Origin: Nectonema munidae
Lineage: Eukaryota > Nematomorpha > Nectonematoida > Nectonematidae
Direction: 5' to 3'
DNA length: 64,000 nt
NCBI GenBank assembly: GCA_030549495.1
Contig: JAUIRK010000902.1
Span: 405,001-469,000, forward strand
The translations under genes were made by a program, and so were the position numbers. The notes below the pieces were generated by a model, which saw nothing but the letters and a program-made list of their open reading frames with translations, searched no databases and was not told where the DNA came from. Positions 46,066-57,906 of the stretch are shown here, piece after piece; position 1 is the first letter of the stretch, and each line of letters starts with the position of its first letter.

Positions 46066-48301
46066 TTAACCCTCATCCGTACCACATACAATTTGTAGTC
46101 ACTATATAAAAACAGTATAAAGTCGACATTTATTGACGATACATGATTTTATGAGGCAACCCACATACAAAGTTTAGTCTTGTATAATAGTGTCTGGGTG
46201 TGAAACTTCCTCTTTTACCTTTAACGTACAACATAACTACACTTTGTAGGATAGGCTTAAAAACGGGAAATTACTCCTAACAAGCAACGTGTCTGCTTTA
46301 TAACCTAATACTTTTTATTGTTTGATAGCTTAGTTAGTCTAACATTCAATATTTTTAAAACAAGTCTCCAAATTCATTGTGACTGTCAACTACAATTTTT
46401 CCTGCATTTTCTTAACAGTTAGGAAATTTTTTGTAAAGTTTATTCAAATGAAAAAGTTGGATAGATCGTCTTTACAGTTAGCTAGTGCGCTTATTTCTCT
46501 TTGTGATAATAGTGACAATGAAAATAAAAGATGATGAGAGGGAGAGTGAAGAAAGTAGTCATCTTATGAATCTTCAACAAACGGGCTCGAAATGGAATGA
46601 AACGAGGGTGACATAGACATTTTGTGGAAAATTTTCCAGATGGCAATTCAAACGATACAGATTTAGATTAAAACGAACTTGACTCAATTAGCTATCTGAA
46701 CTATGATTCCCAAGATAACGAATAGATTTATTGTAATAAAATAAAGTACTTAAAAAGATCTCGGTCTCTACCAAGAAATATTTTGCTTCAGAAGCTAAGA
46801 CCATTATGTGGTCCAAAAAGCGAGGTTGAATCTTTCCTTCTTTTCTACCATGAAGATATGTTCCCTTATATTGCGAGATATACCAATAGAAACATTTCTG
46901 ATGAGATAAGAACTTATTTGGAAAAAATAAGAAAAAAATCTATCCAACGCTCAAAAAACAATTTTGAAGAAATGAAAGCTTGTTATGGAATTATCATTAG
47001 AGCAGTTTCTGACAGAGATGGCATTATTCTCTGAATTCTTTATGGTCTCCAAACGACTCAAAACCTTTTATAAAGCAAAGATCAGTTTTCAAAGATTTAA
47101 TTTTTTTCTACATTGTCTTCGATTTGATCATTTTCTTGACAGAGAATCAAGGATAAAGTTAAACAAACTCGCTAACATTTGAGAAAAAGTTTCAAAAACA
47201 TTTATTGGCTTTTATAGTACATGATAATGTACATACTTTTGACGAATAGCTATATGGGTACAGAGGTAAGATAACAGAAAGATGTTTTATACTCGAGAAA
47301 CCTAGAAAATATGGAGTTATAATTTTTTGGTTTTGCGAAGCTAAAAGTGATTTTGATGTGACAGATTACATTTATTCAGGCAAAGATAAAAACAAAACGA
47401 GATTCTACTGCAGTTTTGTAATTGGTTGAGCCGTTTGAAAATACTGGTAGAGACATCATCACTTTTAGGTATTTTACTTCCCATTTTTAGCTACAGAACT
47501 CGATATAAAAAACTTAACCTTATTTGGAACAATAAATAAAACAAGAAAATAAGTTCCTGTTTTTTTATAATCAGCTAAAGGTAAAAAATTACACACTACG
47601 GTAGACTTTTATGATCACCAAAATAAAATTTACGTGTGTTCCTAAAAAGAACAAAAATGTACTGATGATATTATTTTCTTCTTGTTATTGAAGAATCGGA
47701 AAGACAAGATAAAACCCTAAGATAATATTGGAATATAATCAAGGTAAGTATGGTGTTGCTTTGCTTGATTCAATAATTGAAAATTTTCAATTATAATGCT
47801 CAGTTGTAATACTTTTATTTGGATGACAAAAATGAATATTTTGTAAAAAAATTTATCTTTTAAACTCACTTTTGATTTTTCATACAAAAACAAAGTTTGA
47901 GAAAAGGAATAAAAGAACGAGGACTGATGGTAGGATATATTTAAAAAAATTTTAAAATTTGCAAAAGAAGACTGACAAATTATTATTCAAAGCGATGTAA
48001 GTACTGTAAAAAGTCTTGTCAAAGTGTATGCAACGTTTGTGATGCTGCAATTTGTCCCAATCATAAAGTTCAAGTTAAAACAGAGTATTGTATTTTTGCA
48101 AAAATAAGTAATCCCTTATTCTTTTCTTTTTTGTTTTTTAATAAATAAATGTTCATGATTTGAAAATAACATATTTACATATTAAACACTAAAGTGATGC
48201 TTTGTAAGCCTGTGTGAATGAGTTTATGAATTTGCCATACTACAAAATGTAGCAACTTGTACACAGCGGGAGCCTATTTTTACTGTACTGATGAGAGTTA
48301 A
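46066..48301 (+). mobile_element. piggyBac element 3, decayed
   Basis: TTAA at both ends (46066-46069 and 48298-48301). Terminal repeats CCCTCATCCGTAC and, on the other strand, CTCTCATCAGTAC match at 11 of 13. Both flanks rejoin a LINE remnant, which confirms the edges. 2236 bp. The gene is broken. Confidence 0.85.
46490..48110 (+). pseudogene. piggyBac transposase 3, heavily decayed
   Basis: Readable pieces: ARYTNRNISDEIRTYLEK (46875-46930, the N-terminal part of the catalytic domain). FYKAKISFQRFNFFLHCLRF then DHFLDRESRIKLNKLANI lie at 47060-47180, matching the family's RFRFLLRCLRFDD and DKLAPI motifs. The C-terminal finger KRCKYCKKSCQSVCNVCDAA then ICPNH lies at 47990-48065. The middle is littered with stops. 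The three catalytic Asp positions could not be read with confidence. A third piggyBac lineage in the window. Confidence 0.75.
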
Positions 48302-48430
48302 TAAAGAACAAAGTATAGGTTAAACTAAGGGAAGACCAAAATAACATGGAAAGAAGTGTATTTTATAATATGTAACATTGGATAAGCATGATCATTTAAA
48401 ATGTAAAGGCACAAAAAAGAAAAATTGGAT
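48302..48430 (+). pseudogene. RTE-like LINE remnant, right piece
   Basis: Continuation of 45735-46065 after piggyBac 3: TKGRPK and, after a stop, WKEV can be read near 48320-48360, as in the conserved GRPKxTWxEV segment. Noncoding beyond. It ends next to the host exon at 48433. Confidence 0.45.
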
Positions 48431-48432
48431 AC

Positions 48433-48604
48433 CTTAAAAAATTTAAGTGATGAAATGGATTGGACTTTTTTGCGAAGTGTTGGCAATCAGATTCATTACT
48501 ATTCTCATTACTTGAAGACAGCGCCAAAAGTGAAGTGAGAGGAATGGAAGAAGAAGATGTACTATTTGACATGCACCCATCTATTTCCTCTGCAGGTGAT
48601 TGAG
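48433..48604 (-). CDS. Host gene exon (exon 2 in the proposed chain), Ser-rich
   Basis: Strong acceptor CATTTTCCTATTTCCAG before 48604 and donor GTATCC after 48433; 172 bp. It starts with two bases (CT) completing a codon begun in the previous exon and ends with two bases (AG). Reads QSPAEEIDGCMSNSTSSSSI, PLTSLLALSSSNENSNES and DCQHFAKKSNPFHHLNFL. Ser runs suggest a disordered region. The flanking introns contain piggyBac 3, a LINE piece and other elements. Confidence 0.55.
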
Positions 48605-48609
48605 CTGGA

Positions 48610-50440
48610 AATAGGAAAATGCTTGTGTAATCAAGAGAGTGAACAAGGAGACATACCACCTCGAAAATTTTTTAGTTACTATAACCAATTAAAATCACTT
48701 TTTATACAATGGGCAGAAATTAATTTTATTGAATTTCTTAAATTAATACTCTAATTTTAAAAACAAAATATGTTTAGTGATTTCCTACCTTTAAAAAATA
48801 TGGGGATAGGGCGGGCATATACCCAACCTGGATGACGCGCTTATCTGCATTTAAACGTGAATGTGGGATATTTGTTATTAGAAGTGGATGGCAACGATTT
48901 CAACTCGTGTTAAATTCTTCGAAATCTGCTAATTCATATTTCCGATCTCGCAAACTATTTTAAGGAACCAGACATATTATTTCCACTGTTCTTGATTGAA
49001 TCTAAAACATTTATTGATTGAACAGCCGTCAACAAAAGAAATACCTGGAAGTAAACATGTTCATAACTTTCTTTACTTAATTGTGGTATTTCAGATCAAG
49101 AGATTTTGGCTGTCTTAAACACCGCCAATGTCTATGTTTTACTGTAAATTATATCTGTACCTGTTCAAATTTTCAAAAGTTCAAACTAGACCGTCTATAG
49201 TATATAGCTCTCAATAATTTAAAATCATCTTTCTAAAGACATAACTGTAGCATCAAAGAAATCATTTTTAAGCTGGAAGTTTTTGTCCAAAAGTTGGGCA
49301 AATCCAAAAGGGGTGCAAATTCTACCGTTATAGGTCTATGTTGAAAGTGATGCTGACCAAATTTATAAAACTCAATACATTTAGAAGTAATAAGAGAGAG
49401 AGGCTGTAGGTCACCCCCTTCCTCTAGCCGTCACCCTGAGAAAAAATATTTTATAATCTTATATTCTGAAAAAAGGTTGGTGAGTCTTGTTAAAATTAAT
49501 AGTAATATATGTTAGAAGCTATGGTGCAATTTGAATTGCTGTATAAATTTCAAATGTAAATTTGTCATATATATTTTTCAAGATACACCACAGCATTCAA
49601 TCATCATACACCCAGTTGTAGCCTATGTAAATTGGCGACAGTTTGTGACAGTTAATATTGGAAAAAGAAACTCGTGAGCAGATTATAGTGTAATGAGGAG
49701 TTGGATAATGTCTACAGTAGAACTCTATGATGAATGTAATTTTGAAAACCCGCCCATATCTACCTCTTCATTTGTAACTTTTACGTAGTAAATATAGTTA
49801 AGTTTCTTGTCTTGTTTTAAATGTATATCGACCCAGAGGCCAGACTATAGAAACTCCTTCAGATTTCGAAGTTTAGCATCCCAAAAAAATGGCTAATAGG
49901 AAAAAAAGGCGTTTACTAGAGCATACCCTTTTGCAGCAAAAGATAATTACAATCGCAGCTACGCAAAGCTTTATTCTACTTCCATTGCTTATTCGTAGTT
50001 GCATATGCAAATGAAAACACATGTAGAATGTAGAAGCTTAGGAATTTCGTGATTAGCTTCCTTCTTCTGGTTAATATCATTTCTTAATTGTAGAAGCTAA
50101 GGAAATCCACGATTATTTTTCACCATTCACATTTTAAAATCAGGAGTGCAAATACCCATTTTATATTATAGACTTTTACTAGGATAAAAAGAATGTTCTT
50201 ATCTGAAAAATTTTTCTTAAAATTGTATTACTTAAAAAGTTAGCTTTTTTAGAAAATTTTTGAATGTTTAAAAGAAATTGGATTGAAAAAAATTAAATAT
50301 ATAAAAGGTGATTTTGAAATAATGAATGCAGACAAGAAAGTAATATTTTTTACACGATCACTTCTTTTTAATTTCATGTTTCAAATGGGTTTTTCCTACT
50401 AGTGAATGTTGTTTTTTTCACTATACATCAGCAATATATA
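48610..50440. other. No feature recognised
   Basis: AT-rich intronic sequence. No open frame, terminal repeat or match to other parts of the window was identified. Confidence 0.5.
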
Positions 50441-51010
50441 AAAATGTGGTAAATTTTGGATTCAAGTCCAAATATTGCAAAAATGAAACTTTTCGTTTTA
50501 CTATCAGGCTAATTTTATCTCTTGCTTTTCTTCCTTTGGATCAAGTAAAAATGCATGGTTTTAAGTATGCATTTCTATTGAATATCACAAATATATGTAT
50601 TTAGGCTGAAGTTGTTTATAAAAGAATTAAAATTATGACAAAGGATATGTTTTTATTAAGAGATTTTATCATTATTTTGAAAAAACCTGGTTTAAATGTT
50701 ATCCCAAGATTTGGAATTAATAATAATCATTGCGAGTTTGGCATAATGGGTATTTTAATTTTTTTGTTAAAAAAAATTTAACCTTTGGATATTTCAGCTT
50801 ACGGAGTATGTTATCCATTGAACATCCTAATGTTTTGGAGGTTTTATAATTTTTCAAAAAAGAGGTAACTAAAACTAGAATTTAAATCAATCAAATCGTA
50901 TGTGGAAAAAAGAAAATTATTTCAAAAAAAGAAGAATTCTTAATAAAAGTCAAGGATATAATAAATATAAAGAGTTTATAGAAAAAAAAGAAGGAAATGC
51001 ATTTAAAGAT
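50440..51010 (+). pseudogene. MULE transposase C-terminal fragment (fourth copy)
   Basis: Reads FRLTIRLILSLAFLPLDQ, then across a 60-bp GT/AG intron (50545-50604) AEVVYKRIKIMTKDM, then INNNHCE near 50725. After a 48-bp intron (50750-50797) it continues RSMLSIEHPNV. Both introns sit at positions also used in the copies at 2056 and 16078. FHN after the Glu is altered and stops are present. It is more diverged than the others. No ends were seen. Confidence 0.65.
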
Positions 51011-51720
51011 AGATTTTTTGAAAATCAATAATTAGCAAATTTTAATTTGGGTAGATGGCTTATTGACAAATTTTATTTTAATAAATATTTTTTTATTCTA
51101 ACAGCTCTATTTTTGCAAATGATTAATTAACCTGCAATGATATATTTAATTGGTTAGAATTTATTAGCTCTAATTGACAAGTAAACCGCCAATAATTGCT
51201 ATGAAAATTTGTTATTGATATTGCACACGGTTAAGGCTGAGCATTGTGCGTTTATCTTTTGCTGGTTGCATAAGGGTATGATGTAGAAAACGCCTTTTTT
51301 TCCTAGAACCTAAAAAGGGTGGCAATAAATGAACAGTTAGTGAAATAGAGAAAATTTATAATTAAAATCTAGGATCCTAAAAATCCCGGTTATATGGACT
51401 TAAGGTTTTTCACCAAAGTAATTCTGAGACGCATCACATCTTAAAATCAAAAATTTATACTCCTGGTTTAGATCCTATTTCAAACATTATAAAGCTTTTA
51501 GTAATTTGTTGAGATTGACCGAGTCAATTTGACATATTACACATCAAGACAAATTCTAAATAATTCTAAGACCACATCTAGAAAAAAATGTTGGGAAAAA
51601 AATTGCAAGTCACGAGGTAAAGGAAATGCCAAAACAGGAAAAAATTAATATATAAAAAACATTCTAAGATTTTGTGCGCAAAATGTTAATTTTTTTGTAA
51701 TATTTATGATTTATAATGAT
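51011..51720. other. No feature recognised
   Basis: AT-rich noncoding DNA after the MULE fragment. Confidence 0.5.
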
Positions 51721-51727
51721 GTTTCTT

Positions 51728-51835
51728 ATATATATATATCAGTCAAATAAACATAGAATGACTCGTCAACAATACGTAATATATATATCAGTCAAATAAA
51801 CATAGAATGATTCGTTAGATCTCAACAATACGTAA
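51728..51835. repeat. Tandem duplication of about 55 bp
   Basis: ATATATCAGTCAAATAAACA followed by TAGAATGA(C/T)TCGT and CAACAATACGTAA occurs twice in a row, the second time with a short insertion. The first copy starts in a TA dinucleotide run. Confidence 0.8.
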
Positions 51836-51839
51836 CAGG

Positions 51840-52838
51840 TGAACTTGTTTATGAATAAAAGTAAAAAAAGAATATCAAATCAAACAAAAAATTTTAACTA
51901 AAAAAAGAATACTTTTCAATAAAAATGATTAAAATATTTATTGATATAACCAGTATGATTTCATGAAAAACAGGGATAAAGTGATGGAGTAAATGAACCA
52001 ATACGCGTAGTAATAAAATTTACTTTTTTTGCTAGAATTAAAGTTGCATGTTATCTATCTTATGTATTTATAGGTAGTTAGTTGACTTGCTTCATTTTTA
52101 GTCTTAGCAATAAAACTCGTCATTCCGATGTGAGAAGGTTACCCAAAAAGATAGCTGTGCGCATTCCAGTACAGTAAAAGTATCATCGGTGCTACTTTAG
52201 CTTAATTATTCTCTGAAACTCTCATTGTCATGTAATTATGGCATATCTAGCTAGTTAAATTCATTAAACTCAATTTTTTCAATTAACTTTTTTAAGATTG
52301 GTTGAATAAATAATATGTTAAAGCTTTATTTTGTTTAATAATATATGAAGCCGACAACCTTTTTTTAATTGTTTTTTTCCTAAATTATATTTACATGGCA
52401 TTTTGTAAATCTTTCTCTTTCGAGCTCAACCAGTGTCTCGTAAAATAAAATAATCTACCTTGAATTACATTAAAAAACTCATTTAAAGATAGAAGACGGT
52501 ACCTCACCTTAAGAGATTTAAATTTCTAAGATTCACTGTAAGTCTAGATTGTAAAATTTTCATTTTAAAATGTTTTTTTATTTTTAGGTCAATTTTTTAC
52601 TAAAAAAGACAAAATTTTGACAATTTTTGGTGAATTTTTAGCTCCTCTACCTATCACTTAGGGAATTGAATAAATAGATCATATAAATTTCTTGGAAACA
52701 TTTTAAATGATTAATTTCAATTTAAAGGGGAAAATTTTAATTGAACACAATACCTGTCAATTCCTAGACCCAAGTGTAAAATGTATTTTCAAAAAATTTA
52801 CTTTACTAACTGAATATATATGTAGGCAGCAAAAATAT
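51840..52838. other. No feature recognised
   Basis: AT-rich noncoding DNA with no assignable feature. Confidence 0.5.
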
Positions 52839-52841
52839 AAG

Positions 52842-53142
52842 CAAGGCTCCGGGGCCGGAGGGAGTCGCAAATTTTTTTATTAGGAGTCGGAGTCACAAAC
52901 AACAAAAAGCTGCTCCCTATGTCTGGCTCCAAGCGTATATATAATTCGTGAGGTATCAAAAGCACAATTGTTACATATATAACCTTGGAATGTAAATAAT
53001 AATCATTCTATTTACAGAGAACAAACTATAAATAAATGATGAAACAGCTTTTTCATTTTTACATCTCTCTATTATATATAATATATAAAACGTCGGAGCG
53101 GGGGCCATAAGAAAAATTTTTTGAGGCGACTCCGAAGCCTTG
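52842..53142. mobile_element. hAT-type MITE with 8-bp target duplication
   Basis: Ends CAAGGCTCCGGGGCCGGAGG and, on the other strand, CAAGGCTTCGGAGTCGCCTC. Flanks AATATAAG and AATATAAT form an 8-bp duplication with one mismatch. 301 bp, noncoding. Internal GGAGTCGGAGTC motif as in the hAT ends at 39335. Confidence 0.75.
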
Positions 53143-53144
53143 AA

Positions 53145-53630
53145 TATAATATGTTTCTTTGTTTTTCTATGCTACTAATCAGGTTTGGTAACATTTCGTT
53201 GCTAACATTTTAACATTATAAATTTTAAAATATAATTTTAAGCGGCAAAGTGTCTCAATACAGAGTAATCCAACCTAACCAATTAATTTGATATGAACCA
53301 GGCATGTTGACAATTGGTGAAAGGTAGGTTGATAAAAATCTTTTATCTCGTATCTTTCCTTGTAATAAATCGATATCTTTCTTGTCTTGGACCTTTCCAT
53401 AGGGAGACTGTTTTCTGTTTCGGACCCAATGAAAATACACAAGGCAATAAAGTTGTATATTAAATGTAAATTCACAATATTTAATCCATATTAAATAATC
53501 TTTGACTTTTTTGAGAATCTGCTATCTGATGTCTGCAGTAAATCTGTGAGCAAGAATCTGTTGTAGTGACGAGCATGTGAATATCTAGCTGCTAATAAGT
53601 AGGAGGTGTTGTTCCATCATCACTCTCTGG
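53145..53630. other. Unassigned; contains a weak exon-like frame
   Basis: The minus-strand frame around 53299-53416 (KQSPYGKVQDKKDIDLLQG, STYLSPIVNMP) looks protein-like, but its acceptor is poor and its phase does not fit directly between the other proposed exons. Nothing else is seen. Confidence 0.3.
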
Positions 53631-53631
53631 A

Positions 53632-55400
53632 GCAGATGTTCTCTACCTGGGGTGGGGTTCGTGAGAAACTTTGTATGGGTTCACGAGGCTCCAAAATATA
53701 CTTAGATAACTGAATGAAAACATTTAAATTTCTTTTCAAATGATGCAAAATATATCATGAAAAATATTTACACCATCATTTGCTTCTGAATATTACTAAG
53801 TGAATATTGAAGTCAAAACAAAGTATGTATGTTTATGAGCTTTTAAAGTATTAAAACTTGTTCAAAAAATAAAACCACAGGAACAAAAACTTATTGAAAA
53901 AAAGTTCTAAAAATTTAATTTGGAGTTATTGACTAAATTTTTTTAATGGTTGAAGGCAAATTATTTTTTATTATTAAAAAGTTATTTAATTGATATTATT
54001 TTTTAACTTTTAAAGATAAATGTCGGGAAATACTACAACTTAATTTCCAGACGTTTTTATTTTGTTCATTAATTTTATCTTTTTTTTTCGATTTTTTCTA
54101 TTTGACTATGAATTAAATACCAAAAAAACGACAAATCGATCAAAGCTATATTCAATTTTTTCTTTACTCTTCTCAACAAAAATGGCATTGATTTCCCTCA
54201 GTATGTAATATATCACAAAGTATTATCAGTGGAGTGCATGAAGCTTGCTTTCCTGAAACGCCATTTAAATAGTTGTCAACCTAATTTAAGAGTAAAATTA
54301 TTGCTTTTTTAAGCAAAAAGAAGAGGGGTTAACCAAAGTACGTTTTCATCCTTCGAGACCTTTCATTCAGTTGAATGAAGCCGGTTAAGTGTCTTACAGG
54401 GTATCACAAGAAAAAAATGCATAACATGGGCAGAAAAATATAGATTTGGTGCTGAAGGTGACCCATTAAATTAGTGCATAAAGTAAAGAGAGGAAGAGTG
54501 AAGAATTTATTGGGCAGAAAGATTGCAGAAAGGTAGACAGCTTCTTGCTGTAAAGACATAATACGTTGTCTCATTGGAAATGATGCTGCACAGATGGTTT
54601 CATCGCACCTCTTTCAAATGATATTGTTCATTGACGAATAGTAGATATGTCTGATGATGTCAATCAACAGATAATTGCTGAAATAAAAGAAGCGTCTTTC
54701 AGAAAATTTGCAATCCAACTTGATGAGTGTCGACTGATATTGCTTCATGTGCCCAACTCCTTACGATATGTCAAAGGTGAAGATTATAAAGCGAATTTTT
54801 TGCTTTGTCAAACATTAAGTTCAACCACAAAAGGTGAATGCATTTTCAACGAAGTTTCATTGTTTTTTTGAGAATGAAGGCTTGACTTGGAGCAATACAT
54901 GTCCATCTGACGAAGCGTCAGCAATGCTTGGCTATCGTTCAGGTTTTCGAGGAAAAGTGAATCATGTGAGTTCTAAAACAAAACATCTCCATCGCATGTT
55001 TTGCATCGATATGCGCTGGCATCAAAAACACTTCCATCTGTTTTGAAATCAGTACGTGATGTTGTGCACAATGGTGAATGCTATCAAATGGAGCGCCTTG
55101 AATACAAGACTTTTTTCTCTGCTGTGTCAAGAATTTAGAAATAATGAAGAAAAAGCATTACACTGAAGTTCCCAGTTATGGAAAAGAAATGTATTAGCAA
55201 GCGTGGAATCACTGAAAAAAAAACTTGCTGAATTCCTCAAGCGAGATGATAACAAGACGAAGAAGTCAATGGAGATCGTCAGAAAATTATTATCAGAGGA
55301 GCCATTGGCTGAGCTTGCAAACTGAAATTATTCAAGTCTAAATTTATCACTCCAAAGAAGGTTTACCACTGTGATTGATTTCATGGACAAATTGCTATCT
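53632..55400 (+). mobile_element. hAT element with ZBED5-like transposase, decayed
   Basis: The left terminus CAGATGTTCTCTACCTGGGG at about 53632 resembles the Charlie-type CAGTGGTTCTCAACCTGGGG end. It is followed about 0.9 kb later by the transposase remains at 54530-55330. The right terminus was not identified. The noncoding 53700-54500 includes AT-rich sequence. Confidence 0.5.
54530..55330 (+). pseudogene. hAT transposase, ZBED5/SCAND3-like, decayed
   Basis: Reads LSNDIVH and VDMSDDVNQQIIAEI (54620-54680), then FAIQLDEC (first catalytic Asp region), LRYVKGEDYKANFLLCQTL and TTKGECIF. FFENEGLTWSNTC follows, with DEASAMLGYRSGFRGKVNHV (second Asp region, normally TDGAPAMLG). A frame shift then leads to ALASKTLPSVLKSVRDVVHN and LFSLLCQEF. 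The C-terminal dimerisation part is missing. The order matches ZBED5-like hAT proteins. At least three frame breaks. Confidence 0.75.
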
Positions 55401-55744
55401 TAATTGATGAGCAACCTTTTATCCGCTTTGCATGTCCTTTCTTTTTGAAAAATTCCAAATATTTTTTATAAGCCTTTGAACAATATGCACAATTTTGCTA
55501 TTTTTCACTATATTTTACCGTGTAAAATGAATAATTACATATTATATTTCTATTTTTTTGCATATTCATAAAATGGGCTGGAAATTATGACTTCACATAT
55601 ATTCAACAAATATACAAGTAATATACATTTTTAGATTCCTCTTATTATTATGAATAACAATATTAACTTAATTTAACCATAAATATTTTGGTTCAAATTT
55701 TTTTATATTGTATTTTCGCAAGTCATAGTTAATATTTATTACAC

Positions 55745-55970
55745 CCGTGTAATGCAAATTTTCAACATGTTTAGATTTGCAATTTGCACGATATTTAATT
55801 ATATTTGTCAAATAATCAAAAAAACGATTTTAAATAATATATTTGTCAAATAAACAAAATAAAATTGTGTAATCAAAGAATCGAAAAATATTCAACTTTC
55901 TGTTCATATTTGCTAGATGTAGGATTTGATATACCTCATACGATGTTACAAAAGTTATTACTAGGACACG
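55745..55970 (-). repeat. Inverted relative of the 34490-35130 repeat
   Basis: The complement of 55745-55970 matches 34530-34650 and 34690-34800 (TTTGATTACA, GAACAGAAAGTTGAATATTT, GAGGTATATCAAATCC). A further short copy is at 57115-57180. The hAT remnant at 56376 lies between them. Confidence 0.6.
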
Positions 55971-56375
55971 AGAAAGTCAATAAAGTCAATTTCTATAAAA
56001 TTAATCTCTAACCTTTGAAAAAATCGGAACAAAGATTTAGAACTTGATAAAGTGTGAATCAAACAAAAATATAAAGTAAAACAAAAAATATTCAAAATAC
56101 CCTGACACTTATTGGAGCTTTGACACCAAATTCAAAAATTAATGAAGAAGAAAAGTTTGAATGAATAGGTTAATAATATGTAAGAGTTTAACTTCACTCA
56201 GAATACATATAATTATGAATATGTTGATAACGATTAATACTGAATGGGTAAGAGAATAAACATTTTTAAAAACTAAGTTAAAACAAGACGAAAAAGTGAT
56301 AAATTTCATCTTCTTCCCAAAAAGTTAAATAAATCATATTTAAACTTCCTGAAGAGTTTACTTCAACTCCTAAAA

Positions 56376-56980
56376 ATGAACTCTATTGCAAACTTTGTAC
56401 TTGCATTCACAGCAAATATTTGTGTTGTTGAAAGTCATAGAAAGACTGAAAAACATTCAACTAAAAAGAATTCAAAATTTGCTACTTCTTCTGTTCAAAC
56501 ATTTATTAGTGATAACTTTGTAAAGAAAGTAACAGAATCGTTTTGTTCAAATATATGGCGTACAATTGTCCAAGTGCAAATTCTTGTCGATAATAAGTCT
56601 TGCAGAAAGTATCAAAGAAAAGGTAAAAAGTAGTTTTTTATTTCTAATTATAGATGAGTCCTCGTTTGTACTGGATTTGGTTGAAAAATGCAAAGATGAA
56701 GGTTATTGTGTTCAGAAAGCATATGAAGATTTATCACAACTGAACATACCAGATGATGTGTGTGATTTAAATATATGCCTTCAGAAAAAACGTCTGATGT
56801 TAGCCCTTTCCCATACTGTTTACTTGAAAATGAAGAAGCCACATCAATAAAAGTAGAAAGGAGTTTTTTTTATGCTCAACAACATATTAGGTAAAAATCG
56901 CAACTCTAATGACGAGAATGTTTGTAAATACCTACTTATGATAATAATGATATTTTACACGATATCAGCTGATCTTGGTA
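56376..56980 (+). pseudogene. hAT transposase remnant with BED finger and C-terminal dimerisation motif
   Basis: Near 56380-56460 a BED-like finger can be read in a shifted frame: LYCKLCTC, then SHRKTEKH. Then FATSSVQTFISDNFVKKV. Near 56830-56950: ATSIKVERSFF, then MLNNILGKNRNSNDENVCKY, the hAT C-terminal dimerisation form. The catalytic centre between them is largely absent. It is a short internally deleted copy. Unrelated in sequence to the hAT at 54530. Confidence 0.55.
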
Positions 56981-57650
56981 AAATAAAGTTTTTATTTTGT
57001 TTGATAAACGTTTTATAAAGTCCGTTTTTTGGTCAATTTTTTTGTTTTTAAGTTAATAAAGTCAATATTATAAGGTCAATTTTTCAATTTTTTTTGTTTT
57101 TGCAATTTTTTAACAATATTAAAAAATAAAAATCTGTAATCAAAGAATCGAAAAATATTCTTTAAAAAATGAAAAATTTAAAGGAATTTCGTTTAACGAA
57201 ATGGAACCCTTATTTCTCGTTAATAATAATTTGAAACATAGTATGATGAAATGAGTAAAAATTGATGAACTATGCAAAGTGGTATGATTAGTTATTTAAA
57301 ATGATAAAATGACAAGTGACTTTAGAAATATAATATTTTTTTTAGAAAACATAGGCTATATCAGCACCGCTTTAACTAAGCTTCCTAAAACTAGAAAATG
57401 GTTAATTTTTACCTAGTAATGCTTACTACAAAAAAGTGGTACCCCTTATTTCTAACAAGCTGCTTGTTCGAAGCTTAATAAGAATTTTATTTTTCACCTG
57501 ATTTACTTGACATTTTATGCGTTCGCTAAAAACATCATTTTATCACTTAGTTTATCAAATTTAAACTGGGCTGATAACTCTGGCATTTTTCACATGTAAA
57601 ATTTTAAACATTCACATATATAAGTAGTTTGTGCGTATTTTTGTCTCCCT

Positions 57651-57668
57651 GCAGGCAGGCAGGCAGGC
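57651..57668. repeat. Short (GCAG)n microsatellite
   Basis: GCAGGCAGGCAGGCAGGC; four and a half tetranucleotide units. Confidence 0.9.
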
Positions 57669-57745
57669 TTGCCAGCCAACTAATAATTATAATGGACTTA
57701 ATATGATCGCCTATGTTTATAAATGAAATCGTCTGATTATTTTAG

Positions 57746-57906
57746 ACGTTAATGCCTTAAAAATGGGAAGAAACTTACACAAATTACTTGAAGCAAAATC
57801 AACGCCAGCCACTTTAGAATTGCTTTCTAAGGTGCGTCCCTCTTCAAGCATCTTAAGTGTCGATGATCAACAGAGCAGACGCCTTCTCACCTCTACAGAA
57901 AAATAA
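57746..57906 (+). other. Alternative exon on the plus strand at the same place
   Basis: Acceptor GATTATTTTAG, then VNALKMGRNLHKLLEAKST, PATLELLSKVRPSSSILSVD and DQQSRRLLTSTEK to a TAA at 57906. A GTGCGT donor follows LLSK at 57832. The helical, charged composition is more protein-like than the usual AT-rich frames here. No further plus-strand exon was found nearby. Confidence 0.3.
57779..57851 (-). CDS. Possible first coding exon of the host gene
   Basis: Minus strand: acceptor TTTATTTTTCTGTAG at about 57893, an in-frame upstream stop, then ATG at 57851 and MLEEGRTLESNSKVAGVDFA, SSNL. A consensus donor GTAAGT begins at 57778. It ends with one base (T), which with the CT of the exon at 48604 makes a Ser codon, so the chain stays in frame. 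Against it: the plus strand of the same DNA is also open from an acceptor at 57745 (MGRNLHKLLEAKSTPATLEL, then LSK and a GTGCGT donor) and looks equally protein-like. The strand is therefore uncertain. Confidence 0.35.

Noticed and set aside
53255-53475. Minus-strand frame KQSPYGKVQDKKDIDLLQG as an exon of the host gene
   Set aside because: Poor acceptor, and its upstream phase does not fit the possible first exon; the exons at 57851 and 48604 already join in phase without it.
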